Shown here piece by piece: positions 1-9,928 of a DNA stretch of 64,000 nucleotides (position 1 is the stretch's first letter; each line of letters starts with the position of its first letter). Origin of the DNA: Simmondsia chinensis (Eukaryota > Streptophyta > Magnoliopsida > Caryophyllales > Simmondsiaceae); assembly GCA_018398585.1 (NCBI GenBank), contig JAGTTD010000010.1, positions 3,613,501-3,677,500 of the forward strand, written 5' to 3'. The notes below the pieces were generated by a model. The model saw only the letters and a list, made by a program, of their open reading frames with translations, searched no databases and had not been told where the DNA came from. A program made the translations under genes and the position numbers.

Positions 1-333
1 ATTTTTTTTTTATTTTAAGGGTTTTAGATATTATTTTCCATTTATATTATGTAACTTTTTAAAAGTTAAAAAAATTAAATTTTAGAAAAAGGATTTTATG
101 TTTTTGGATTGTTTAAAATTTTTTTTAAAATTAAAAAATAGGGAAATTATTTTCAAAACCTAATTTTTAATTTATCCATAATTAAAAATTACAAACAAAA
201 ACATATCATATTACGCCCTTGATTTTATTTTTAGAATTTTTGTTGTTTGAATTAACCAAGAAATGAAAACAAAAACAAATATTTCTGAACAAATTTTTTG
301 AAAATTAAAAATATAATTAAAAAAAATACTAAA
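1..333. other. AT-rich intergenic DNA
   Basis: Long A and T runs with no convincing ORF, RNA gene or element boundary. Nothing recognised. Confidence 0.6.
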
Positions 334-526
334 TAAGCCCTGGATGACCTCCGAAGTGAAGCGTGCTTAGACGAGAGTAGTACAAGATAAGTGACCTCCT
401 GAAAAATCCTCGTGTTGCACCCTTTAAGTTAAAAATTCTTAAAAATCCACCTCTTTCAAACCCGACTTAAACGAGAGCCATTGAGATATTGGGAATATTG
501 CTTTTGCTTTAACGAGTAAGTCCTGG
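334..526 (+). mobile_element. SINE with 5S rRNA-derived head (copy 1, decayed)
   Basis: The body at 344-516 contains a diverged 5S rRNA 3' half (around 350-418: CCTCCGAAGTGAAGCGTGC, then a degraded GGATGGGTGACCTCCTGG and CCTCGTGTTGCA). A shortened, decayed copy of the shared SINE 3' module follows (around 440-510: ACGAGAGCCATTGAG, then ATTGGGAATATTGC). Probable TSDs are TAAGCCCTGG at 334-343 and TAAGTCCTGG at 517-526. The family is inferred from better copies at 5897, 25368 and 39405. Confidence 0.75.
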
Positions 527-699
527 TCAAGTGAAAAATTGAGAATCCCCCAGCAAGTACCGGGTGTGCGCCCTTAATTAATTAAAGAGCTTTCGCATAT
601 TCCTAAGTATATTTTTTATATTATTTTCCTAATTGATTCTCCTCCCAATCTAAGCGGTGCAAACTAAAAAGAAAATTCTTTAAATAAAGAAAAGAGCCT

Positions 700-976
700 T
701 TAGGCTTCGTGTGTTCATTGGCTTAAGTTGTTAAAAAAGTTGGTTCGTTGATATGGTATCAGTGCCTTCTTAACCAAGATGTTATGAGTTCGAATCTCAA
801 CAGTCTCTACTTTCAATATTAAAATAATTTAAGTACAAAGTATGAGATGGGCCTGTGTGCTATCCTTGCTTTAAGCCCAATTGGCATTCCCATGAGGGGG
901 CATGTTGAAATATAAAATTATTCCTGAGCCTTAACTAATTAATTTAAACTTTTGAGAAAGTTGGTTCCTTGACACT
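700..976 (+). mobile_element. TRIM-like LTR element (copy 1)
   Basis: A short internal region begins at about 753 with TGGTATCAG, which resembles the copia primer-binding site complementary to initiator tRNA-Met (TGGTATCAGAGC). It ends in a polypurine tract (GAGGGGGCA, around 895-903). A right terminal repeat follows, starting TGTTGAAATATAAAATTA and running to about 975. The left repeat is partial (713-752). There is no coding capacity. Five or six relatives lie in this window. Confidence 0.65.
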
Positions 977-1029
977 GCGCATAATTTGTAATTTTTGTTA
1001 AAATAACAAAGGAAATATAGAATCTGCAA

Positions 1030-2012
1030 TATGAATATAGATAGAAAACTTTCGAACTATTGGTCAAAATTAAGGTAACTTCCTGAACTTTTAATTTCAT
1101 CAAAGGCATCTTCTAAACTATTTATGTCATTCCCAAACTATTGTTGAAGGTCAATGTACCCCTCAACTTCTAATATTTATCAAAGGCATCCCAAACTATT
1201 AATGAAGATCTATTTGATCTGTAACTTTAAATTTTATTAAAGACGTCTAAAACTGGTACAGGAATTAGAAAAAAATGGTTTAGCTAGGTACCGTGACTTT
1301 TATATTTTTGAGATATTCTATGCTTTTATAACATTTTTTTCTCAAGTATCCTCCCTTAACTCCATTCGAATTCAGTTAAATTGGGCTGATGTGAAACATC
1401 AAATAAAAAGAAAATACCTCAAATATAATTTAACTATAATGTATATTTGAAATAATTTTAAATTTTACAAGTATATAAGACACATTTAAAAATGATAAGA
1501 TATAGAACTCTAGAAACTGCTAATAAATATTTCTGAAAATAAAAAATTTATATTTTAATTTGAAAATTATTTAAATAATATTTTGATACTTGAAATTGTT
1601 TTAAATATAAATAACATTTTTCCTTAGATTATTTTCTAAGTGTTACATTAGTTATATTCAATGGAATATTAGTGGATGAAAGAGTTACTAAAGTCTATAC
1701 CATATAAAAACATTTTAAAATCTTATGTCACCTGAAAATTATACTATCAAATCTCAAAATACCGGAACAAAGTTTTCTTTGAATGTTTTAATTGTTTCCG
1801 ATGTCTTTGGTAAAATTTTTGAAGGTGGGGGATTAAATTGATTTCAGTAATAATTCGGGAGGTGTCTTTGATGTACATTGATCTTCAGAAATAGTTCACG
1901 GGGGTCATAATGATTTTGACCAATAGTTTTAAGAGTATCTTTAATAAAATTAGAAATTCGAATGATCACATTAATTTTGATCAATAATTCAGAGGTTATA
2001 TAGTAGTCAAAA
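1030..2012. mobile_element. Long inverted-repeat MITE-like element
   Basis: The two ends are imperfect inverted copies. The left end (around 1055-1255) has repeated text such as GGTCAAAATTAAGGTAA and CATCAAAGGCATC. The right end (around 1830-2000) has the reverse complement (TTTGATCAATAATTCAG, GGTGTCTTTGATG). No ORF lies between them. The superfamily was not determined and no TSD is clear. Confidence 0.5.
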
Positions 2013-2189
2013 ATAAGGGGCTAAAGAGAGAAAGAAGGAGCCCAACTTGAAAGAGTGGGTCTAATACTATCAGCCCACTAACCTTGACTAAAAATAAGAA
2101 AAAAAAAATAAAGGAAAATATTAATTACCATCTAAATATTTAGTCCATATATATTAGTATGAATTAAAATTATTAATTATCCAAAATAG

Positions 2190-2548
2190 GGTTATTTACA
2201 CCAATTATTTTTATACTTTTTTTATTGTATAAATTTAGTCATTGTATTCTTAATTATATCAATTTAGTCTCTCTACAATATTTATTGTGTCAATCTAGTC
2301 TTTTGATCAAATTCAAATTAAATTATTGACATAATATTTGATGACACAATTACATTATAAATACAGACGTTGATTCAATTTAACTGAACCAATTGTCGAT
2401 CTATTAAAAATTTTATTAATTTATCATAAATTGTATTGTAAGGACCAAATTGACATAATATGATTCATATAGGGATTAATTATCAAAGAAAAAAAATTAA
2501 ATGATTACACAGTAGGTAAAGTACAAGGATCTTTTGAGTAAATAATCC
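2190..2548. mobile_element. MITE of the GGTTATTTA family (copy 1)
   Basis: Starts GGTTATTTACACCAATT and ends AAGTACAAGGATCTTTTGAGTAAATAATCC-like sequence, so the ends are inverted repeats. The subterminal text is typical of the family: 'AATTTAGTC' on the left and 'GACCAAATTGACA' on the right. Other copies are at 3365, 7260, 8500, 27435 and 46125. It is non-coding. Confidence 0.6.
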
Positions 2549-2599
2549 TAAAAAATATTACATTAATTATCCTTCATATACTAATGGCATATGTATACA

Positions 2600-2755
2600 T
2601 GTGAGGACGTGCCTTGATCTCTACCCACTCAGGTATGATCTCGGGTTCCGCCCTGGTGGGACGGTGGTTTTTGTATCGCAATTATTTCGCTAATTATCGA
2701 AAAAGAATAAATGCAAGGAGATTGGACTTCAAGAAGATTACATAGCATGTGGTGA
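2600..2755 (+). mobile_element. Possible tRNA-derived SINE or LINE 3' end
   Basis: The sequence CTACCCACTCAGGTATGA followed by TCTCGGGTTCCGCCCTG resembles a tRNA-related region with a B box. It runs into TTTCGCTAATTATCG and an A-rich tail, like the LINE 3' ends at 12620 and 43820. No TSD was found, so this is tentative. Confidence 0.3.
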
Positions 2756-3364
2756 GACAACCATTATCGAAGGTGTCTTTACCGGATGTTGATGGCTCCC
2801 TCTAGGCTATGTCCTCTGCTCTCGTTGACATATACGAATCTGATCACTCTAAGCTTTTTGCTATCCGATTTGTCCTTGATAGCCAACAAGAACTGGTTGA
2901 TTCATCGAGACAAAATCATAAAGTCAGATTCTTCCAATACTATTACTTGATTTCGATCCTCAATGGCATTCCCTCCAAACTGGAACTTCATAGTCAACGA
3001 ACTTCAATCATCATTGTTTCAGTTCAAACTCATATAGAAGCTAATTTATATTTGTTGCTAACCGTTCTATAAAACTAGACGGAACTCCTTCATAACTTGG
3101 CTTTTACCATGGCACACCTCATCATTTTTCGATTCTTGTATGTATTTTAATATAGTTTATTTTTATTTATTTTGTATTTTATTTTAATAACATTTATCAA
3201 ACTTTGAGAAAACTTTACTCTTTCAAAAGAAAGCATTTGTATGTTCTTTAGTTCTTGGTCGGTGTTCCTTTGCCATAGGGGTAAATGTCTAATGCCTAAT
3301 TTTCAAAACAATGGTACAATGACTTTTCTTGGGATTGGTGTTGAATCCTTTATGAATAATTAAG
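2756..3364. other. Gene-free stretch, nothing recognised
   Basis: An 87-codon open frame (2809-3072) has no recognisable domain, no neighbours that support it and no splice-consistent extension. I treat it as chance. Confidence 0.5.
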
Positions 3365-4038
3365 GGGTTATTTTCGCCGCACGTTGTTATACTTTACTTA
3401 TTATGTCAATTTAATTCTTATACTTTTAATTGTATCAATTTAGTCCATATACAATTCAAAATATGTCAATTTGGTCCGACGATAAAAATTTTTGTTAAGT
3501 TTTAATGAAAGTTTTAATAGTTCGGCCACGACAACAACAACAACAGTCCCAGTGCCTTGCGGCTCCCGCTGAACGCAAGGTCGGGGGGGGGGGGTGATGT
3601 ACGCAGCCTTACCGCTTCCAGCTGAAAAGGAGACTGTTTCCGGGGACCCCCAACCTGAAGTAGTTGAATGCCTGCAGATAAATCATAAATCAATCACCTT
3701 GTATTCTGATAAAAAAAGTCAAAGAAGGAGAGAGTAAGGAGAAGGAGGAGCAAAAGAAGAAGAAGAATAAGGAGAAGCAGTAGAATGAACAATAAACAAT
3801 AAATAATAAACAATAATAAGTTGTATAAATTGAGTAAACAGATGAATTTATAATAAATTACTTACATCTAATATAATTTTACTGTTCAAAATTATGTCAG
3901 TAACATAACTTAAATTTGACCAAAGGACTAATAAATTAATACATTTTGAATTATTCAGGGACTAAATTAACACAATTAAAAGTATAAAGACCAAATTGGT
4001 ACAATGGGCAAAGTACAAGGACATTTGGCATAAATAAC
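3365..4038. mobile_element. MITE of the GGTTATTTA family (copy 2), interrupted by a SINE
   Basis: The left end GGTTATTTTCGCCG and the right end ACATTTGGCATAAATAAC are inverted repeats. Subterminal 'ATGTCAATTT' and 'GACCAAATTGG' motifs match the other copies. The middle is split by a minus-strand SINE at about 3530-3690 and a purine-rich (AAGGAG)n-like stretch near 3721-3785. This explains its 674-bp length against about 340-360 bp for uninterrupted copies. Confidence 0.65.
3530..3690 (-). mobile_element. SINE with shared 3' module, nested in a MITE
   Basis: On the minus strand it reads CAACTACTTCAGGTTGGGGG, then the GGAAACAG core, AAGGCTGCGTACATCA, GCGGGAGCCGC-like sequence and a GTTGTTGTTGTTG tail. 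The expected C-rich spacer is a 12-G homopolymer on the + strand (3583-3594). It lacks the 5S head and shares a GCAGGCATTCAACTACTTC leader with the copy at 42870. Confidence 0.8.
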
Positions 4039-5144
4039 ACAAATAATTATTTTCTTTTCAATTAATAAACTTATCTTGTGTGTTAAATATATATTTTTGT
4101 GACGATAAGGAGGATAAAATCATTGTAATAAGATTCACCAACAATTGAAGAAGGGGAACACGAGTCTCTAATTCAGAACCTTATATAAGGATGTATAGCC
4201 TAACTACTACGCCAAATCTAATACATAGATACCTTTTAATATTTCTTTTAAAAGTTGGAATATACAGTACTCCCGTTTGCTCCTTTTTAATTATAGTTTA
4301 CACTTTATACTGCAGAAAAATATCGTAGTTATGTTTATTTTCATTGTTGCTTTCTCCTTTTTAATTGATTATTTACACTTGATCGCGTTTTATCACTAAG
4401 TTAGGGCCTCATTATGTCATTTATTTCGACTAATTTAGTGTCATAACTTTGTTCGCAACTCGGTATAATTAGTTTGATTTAGGTTCTCGAGTCATTGAGC
4501 TCGAGAACAACACGACTTTGCCTTTCAAACTAAGTAATAAGCCAATTAACAAAAATCGACGTGGAGATTCACTTTAGTAGAGGTAGTTTAATAGAGAGAA
4601 ACCTCAAGATCATATCATTGAAGTCTAACTTATCATTTTTAGTTATAATTTTAAAGGTTGAATAGATATACTGTCCAAATAACTTGATAAATTAACCCGA
4701 ATTTTGACTCAATCCAAGGATGTCTCGACCCAAGGTTAACCCAACCCTATTTTGACCCGATCTGACATTAACTCGACCTGAACCCGACTCGATGGCAAGA
4801 TCTACATGCAATATGCAAACAAGTAGGCACAAAAAATGAGACAAACAACAACAATAATTGCAGTGCATGCAACTTATAATTCAGCACCTATGGATTTGAA
4901 GATTCTTTTGTCAATTTATTGCAGCAAATGCACATGCAAAAACATTTCCCAGAACACACACAGACAAGGCCAAAGAGTCAAAGAAGATTGTCTTGTGTAA
5001 ATTTGGAATGTTAAATTGATTAGTCGAGTCATGGTGTGCATGTGATTTGATGTTCTTATAGCCTTTGGGCGTCACCACCAGAGTGCCTAATTAGGTACCT
5101 AATATTTATTGCTCTAGCCATTTCTTTGCTCCTTTTACTGTCTA
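4039..5144. other. Gene-free stretch with short degenerate repeats
   Basis: Mostly unremarkable AT-rich DNA. Positions 4690-4795 contain degenerate short repeats of the 'TTGACCCGA' and 'AACTCGACC' type, like those inside the MITE at 23615 and at 30075-30345. No gene seen. Confidence 0.45.
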
Positions 5145-5370
5145 TATGCTTGACATGTGTTTGAACGAAAGTAGTATCAGGATGAGTGACCTCCTAGGAA
5201 AGTCCTCGTGTTGCCAACTCTATAAAGTTGGGGGTTCTCGGAAACAATCTCTCTGCAGGGTTACACCCTGAAGGGGTAAGGCTACGTACATCCATCCCTC
5301 CCATACCCTGCTTATGCGAGAGCCCTTGAGGCATTGGGTTTTGTTGTTGTTGTTATGCTTAATATGTGTT
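5145..5370 (+). mobile_element. SINE with 5S rRNA-derived head (copy 2)
   Basis: The body is 5162-5353. It starts inside the 5S region (GAACGAAAGTAGTATCAGGA, GAGTGACCTCCTAGG, CCTCGTGTTGCC). The shared module follows (GGGGGTTCTCGGAAACA, CACCCTGAAGGGGTAAGG, CTACGTACATCC, GAGCCCTTGAGGCATTGGG, GTTGTTGTTGTT). TSDs are TATGCTTGACATGTGTT (5145-5161) and TATGCTTAATATGTGTT (5354-5370), 15 of 17 identical. The head is 5'-truncated. Confidence 0.9.
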
Positions 5371-5419
5371 GTTGTTTTTATACTTTTACACTTAAATGCC
5401 TTTTTTTTTTTTTTTTTTT

Positions 5420-5556
5420 GCCTCTCAGGTTGGGGCTCCTAAGACACAACCTCCCTTTAGGGTACCTTGAAGGAGTGAGGCTGCATAAGTCTCACCACTC
5501 CCAGACCCTGTTTATGTTGGAGCTCTTGTGGCACTAGGTTTTTTGTTGTTGTTGTT
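5420..5556 (+). mobile_element. SINE 3' module copy without 5S head
   Basis: Reads GGTTGGGGCTCCTAAGACAC, GGGTACCTTGAAGGAGTG, AGGCTGCATAAGTC, AGACCCTGTTTATG, GAGCTCTTGTGGCACTAGG and then GTTGTTGTTGTT. A run of T (5401-5419) precedes it. It lies only about 50 bp after copy 2 of the 5S-headed SINE. No TSD was found. Confidence 0.75.
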
Positions 5557-5593
5557 CTAGCCTCTTCTTTTTATAACTAGTTAGGGTGAAATC

Positions 5594-5878
5594 TTGTTAT
5601 AGTATAAAATTAATCTTGGGTGTTTACCCATCATCTTAAACTTTTGTGATAGTTGATTCATTGATATGATATCAGAGTTTTGTTGATCAAGAGGTCACGA
5701 GTTCGAATCTCAATAGACCCAACATTTAATATTAAAATAATTTAAGCACAAGGTATGAGGTGAATCTACGCTTCAAGCCCAATGGACATATGTGTAAGGG
5801 GGCATGTTAGAGTATAAAACCAATGTTGGGCCTTTGCCTATCAGTTTAAGCTTTTTGGATAATTGGTTTCTTAATAAA
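5594..5878 (+). mobile_element. TRIM-like LTR element (copy 2, best preserved)
   Basis: Terminal repeats of about 72 bp (5594-5666 and 5805-5877) begin TGTTATAGTATAAAATTA and TGTTAGAGTATAAAACCA. The left repeat is followed by TGATATCAGAG, a near copy of the tRNA-Met primer-binding site. The internal part (about 140 bp) has no ORF and ends in the polypurine tract GTAAGGGGGCA just before the right repeat. Flanks AATCT (left) and AATCC (right) fit a decayed 5-bp TSD. This is the layout of terminal-repeat retrotransposons in miniature. Confidence 0.75.
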
Positions 5879-5887
5879 TCCTTAGAG

Positions 5888-6175
5888 AGTTCAAAAGAAC
5901 CTAAGAGGGTACCAACACACAAGCACCGGATCCCATTAGAACTCGAAGTTAAGCGTGCTTGGACAAGAGTAGTAACAAGATAGGTGACCTCCTGGAAAGT
6001 CCTCATGTTGCACCCCCTCAAATTTGGGGTTCTTGGAAACAGCCTTCCTTCAGGATACCCTGAAGGGGGTAGGCTGCGTACATTTATCCCCTCCCCCCTC
6101 CCCCCCAGCCTGCTTATGCGGGAGCCCTTGGGGCATTGAGAATGTTGCTTTTTTTTTTTTTTTTAAAGTTCAAAA
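5888..6175 (+). mobile_element. SINE with 5S rRNA-derived head (copy 3, near full length)
   Basis: The body at 5897-6166 starts CTAAGAGGGTACCAACACAC, then CACCGGATCCCATTAGAACT, GAAGTTAAGCGTGCTTGGAC, GAGTAGTAACAAGATAGG, TGACCTCC and CCTCATGTTGCACCC. This is almost the whole plant 5S rRNA after a divergent 5' end. The shared 3' module follows and ends in a T run. The C-rich spacer is expanded (6087-6108). TSD AGTTCAAAA at 5888-5896 and 6167-6175 is exact. The 5S A-box-like and C-box-like promoter segments are still recognisable. Confidence 0.9.
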
Positions 6176-6203
6176 CAAAAAAGGGAAAAAGAGGTGTAAA
6201 AAA

Positions 6204-6386
6204 TAGGGGTGACAATGGGGCGAGGTGGGTACGGGATACCTCCGTACCCATACCAGGTATCTAAATTTATACCAATATCCGCCACGAATATGAAATGGAT
6301 ACCCCTATTTTACCTGTCAGGTACAAACCCATACACTTATCCACCCCATTACCCATTGCCCTATACCTGCCCTAATATAGATACCA
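6204..6386. mobile_element. hAT-type element end fragment
   Basis: Starts TAGGGGTGACAATGGGG, a terminus typical of plant hAT non-autonomous elements, and goes on with TACCCATACC-rich text. It ends around CCCATTGCCCTATACC. No intact right terminus or 8-bp TSD was identified. Confidence 0.45.
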
Positions 6387-6861
6387 AATGATTATTCATA
6401 TATATATATATATATATGTTGTAATTAATTGTTTAATATTATTTTTAAGAATTTGATTATGTTTTATTATAACATTGATAATAATTTATATAATTCAGTG
6501 TCTAATCTTAATGTAATGATGCTAACGTACGTTATGTTTTTGCTAATGTGACATTCTAAAAAAATATAATAATAAAAAAATGAAAATTATATTTAAATTA
6601 ATTTTAAATTTTTTTGTATATTTTAAATAATTAAAGAATATTTAAGATATCTAAATATTTTATAAATATTTAGAAAATAATTTATATATTTTTAAATACC
6701 ACGTCAGCAAATATGAACGAATGCCAATGACATCATATTAAGGTATTGTGATATTGAAAAATTTTGGAAAGTTTTTGTGTGATATTAAAATATCAGAAAA
6801 TTTAGGTGGTTTTTTAAAATCATACCTAAAGTTTATATGTATGTATATATATATATATATA

Positions 6862-7099
6862 TACATATAGTTTAGGTACTCTGAGGTTTGATAATATATT
6901 TTTCAGGTACCCTAAGATCTAGAAATATTTTTGAGCTACCTTAAACTTCAGAAAAATTTGTTTTCAGGTACCCTCTGCTAACGGATTTAAGGAAAAAGTA
7001 CCTAAAACAAGTTACCAAAAGTCATGGTATCTCAAAAATATCTCAAATCCTCAGAGTACCTAAAAAATATATTACCAAACCTCAGGTACCTGAACCAAA
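6862..7099. repeat. Small fold-back repeat
   Basis: The left arm (TTTAGGTACTCTGAGGTTTG, then ATAATATATTTTTCAGG) is repeated as its reverse complement at about 7030-7099 (AATATATTACCAAACCTC, then AGGTACCTGAACC). The arms are about 90 bp around a central ACGGATTTAAGG. (TA)n tracts flank it at 6848-6864. Non-coding, MITE-like. Confidence 0.55.
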
Positions 7100-7259
7100 G
7101 TTTCTGTATATTATATTTCTTAAATTTATAGTTCGAAAGAAGAAACATATGGTGTAGTTGCATTTGATCCTGCTCCAGTATATTAATTATAAGTTCAAGC
7201 TAAAAAATGGTGCGACCCGCATCTTATATTAAATAATATAATTTTTGTAGTTTTCTGAC

Positions 7260-7501
7260 ATGATTTGCAATGATTCGACGATGAGTTAAGTTAAATTGAG
7301 TAAAATACTGATTTGCAATGGACTACTTGCATCTAATGTTGATTGTACCGTTAAAAATTATGTCAATAACTTAACTTAAAATTGACCAAAGTACTAAATG
7401 GACACAATATAAATTGTAAAAGGTCTAAATTGACACAATTAAACTACAAAAACTAAATTGACACAATAAAATTAGTACAGGAACATTTGGTGTAAATTAC
7501 C
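7260..7501. mobile_element. MITE of the GGTTATTTA family, 5'-truncated
   Basis: Right-hand part only. It has TACCGTTAAAAATTATGTCA, ATAACTTAACTTAAAATTG, ACTAAATTGACACAAT and the terminus GGAACATTTGGTGTAAATTAC. The left end is missing. Confidence 0.5.
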
Positions 7502-7879
7502 TTTTTAAATGTAGGATTTTCTGCTGTTATTGCATGTGTATTTTTGTTTGTATTAGGTTTTCTCCATCCTACACAAATTAGAGTGGTCCTTTCGTATATT
7601 TTTGTCAGCCAAAAAAAATTATATTGGATTGTTTAATAAACTTTTAATTGTGTTAGTTTAATTCATATGAAAACAAAATTATTTCAATCAAGTTTAAATA
7701 TGAAGATCCTTTTTGACCAGTTACTGTTACGATTTCAATTAGAAATTAATGAAAATATATGAGACTACTCAGTCGTCGACAAGAAAAGCATATAAAAGTG
7801 CTAATTATTATTATTTATTTATTATGCAGTTGGTGCTAACTTTTCTTTTGTCATACCAGTTGTCTCGGCCATATATGTA

Positions 7880-8045
7880 AATACATGCGCATGCAAACAA
7901 TAGTAATGCCGGGGTCGGGGAAATACCTATAAATTTCTTGTAAAAGAGATCCACTATGATCCTAGTGGAGATTGAACCCCGGTTGCACCATTGGTAGCCT
8001 GAAAACTCCGCCATTAAGTTATAACCAAGGATATAGTTTCCCTTT
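7880..8045 (-). mobile_element. tRNA-derived SINE-like fragment
   Basis: On the minus strand TAACTTAATGGCGGAG resembles an A box and GGGGTTCAATCTCC a B box, about 35 bp apart. A unique body follows (GATCATAGTGGATCTC, CCCCGACCCCGG). No clear TSD or tail was seen. It is unrelated to the 5S-headed SINEs. Confidence 0.4.
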
Positions 8046-8499
8046 GAAAACCGTTTCTCGAGATCCAACCATACCACCCGTGTTGTCTCCATATAGACTT
8101 CATTCTCATGGATCTTTTCAACTATGTTCGGGAGCGAACCATCTAGTCTCACATGATTTAATTGTCTAACTTCAAGATATTGTTAGCGATTGTGGGAATT
8201 ATGACGTGGAGAGGACAAATCCAAGACTAAAAAATGTTTTGAGGATAATTTTTCACTCTGATACCGTAAAAAACGATAAACAATCACTCAAAATTACATC
8301 CCAAATTACAAACTTACAGTACGAGGCAGGGTCTCTTGGAGCAACTAAATGGGTTCCTAGGATTCTCTTTGGACAACAGAAATGTGTACACTAATTTATA
8401 TTTAATGTTATTACAGATAGACAAGTTAACGTTTAAGACTAATAAATACGAGATATAAAATACAACCGGTCTCAATAACTGCAAAAAGGTCGATACTAT

Positions 8500-8750
8500 A
8501 ACGTCATGTTTAGTGGTACAGTTCTAACTTTGTTTAAATTGGGTCAATGAGTTAGTCTTATTGGGTTACTTGTACCAGACATAATTACATGCATCGCTAA
8601 AAGTTAAGTTATTAACCTAACTTTTATTTGACCAAAGGACAAAACTGAAGCGATGTAATTTATACAATGTCTAAATTGATATAATTAAAAGTAAAATGAC
8701 TAGATTAACGGAATGGTTCAAAAGAGACAAATTAACGCAATGCTTCTTGA
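8500..8750. mobile_element. MITE of the GGTTATTTA family, decayed fragment
   Basis: Contains GCTAAAAGTTAAGTTATTAA, TTGACCAAAGGACAAA, AATTGATATAATTAAAAG and GACAAATTAACGCAATG, which align with the right half of the family. The termini are lost. Confidence 0.4.
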
Positions 8751-9084
8751 GACATGTTCATTTCCATCTTAGAGTCATTATTTTAAAGAATTTTCTTAGT
8801 ATTTATTCTTTCATTTTTACATATTTTACTTCTAAATTATTAGTTTCTTGTGCTACATCTATTTACCAAAAATATTTGTAATTAAAATGCAATTCAAATA
8901 ATCTTTGAACTACGTTGGATAAGTTACATAGATCATAAATGTCAAAATAATCGATCATAAATTATAGGAAATTTGTGACTAATGTATTATAAGTTTTTTT
9001 ATTTTTCTGACCAAAACTATATTATAAGGTTTGAGGATTCATCAGGTAAGTACCATGATATTTTAGCGCATAAAACAAGGAATC

Positions 9085-9928
9085 TTAAGCTCTGTTTTGT
9101 TTAGGGGGAAAACCACATTCCAGGAAGTGGTTTTCCCCCTGACACAAGTACTGTAACGGAAAAGGTTTTCCTTTTCCCTCAAATGAGGGAAAATGACTTT
9201 CCTTTTAAAAGAGAGAAAGCCATCATTCCTAATGATCCAAAAACATAATTCCGACAATATACAAGTATTCTCATTAAAATTTTTGCTAAAATATGCGAAC
9301 ACGGCATATGATTTAGGCTATATTTAGATAGTTTACATCAATATACAATGAACTTCTTATCACAATTTGCGAAAAATATTGACATGACATGTAAATATTA
9401 TTGAAATTATGTATTATATTAACATTTTTATATTTGGTCAGATTCTTAAAAAAATTCATCAAATTTTGATATATGGTACCTAAGCGATAAAATATTCAAC
9501 TTTAGGGTACGTCATTGTAAATATTATTGTAATTATGTATTATATTAACATTTTTATATTTGGTCAGATTCTTACAAAAATTTATCAAATTTTGATATAT
9601 GGTACCTAAGTGATAAAATATTCAACTTTAGGGTACGTCATTGTATATATTCAAATGTTAGGATAGGTAATAAATGCTCAAATCTCAGGGTATCTTCATA
9701 ATAATTCTACATCCACACAAAATTTAGATAATTTTGAATATATTGCATTGCTACTTATGTTGTCCTATAACTGGGTATAAGCTGATTGTTAGAAGATTAC
9801 TCCTTTAAAACGAACAAGGAATATCAAAATGTGAAAACATGCTTTTCCGTTGAAACAAACAATGGAAAACCACAATAGGAATAACATTTTTCAGGGAAAG
9901 TACTTCTCTTGAAACAAACGGAGCCTTA
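9085..9928. mobile_element. PIF/Harbinger-type MITE (family A, copy 1) with nested insert
   Basis: The body is 9088-9925. The termini AGCTCTGTTTTGTTT and AAACAAACGGAGCC are inverted repeats flanked by TTA (9085-9087 and 9926-9928), a 3-bp TSD typical of PIF/Harbinger. The left interior has a strong hairpin (GGGGGAAAACCACATTCC against AGTGGTTTTCCCCC). Compared with the sister copy at 20192, this one carries an additional AT-rich insert with a 126-bp tandem duplication. Confidence 0.75.
9391..9650. repeat. 126-bp tandem duplication
   Basis: Two adjacent near-identical units. The motif ATTATGTATTATATTAAC recurs at about 9406 and 9532, and TGATATATGGTACCTAAG and TTCAACTTTAGGGTACG recur with the same spacing. 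Only a few mismatches separate the units. Single diverged relatives occur near 27300-27365 and 35600-35700. Confidence 0.85.

Noticed and set aside
5897..6020. A 5S rRNA gene
   Set aside because: The 5S-like part lacks a normal 5' end and has several changes. It is followed directly by the SINE 3' module with flanking TSDs, so it is a retrotransposed head.
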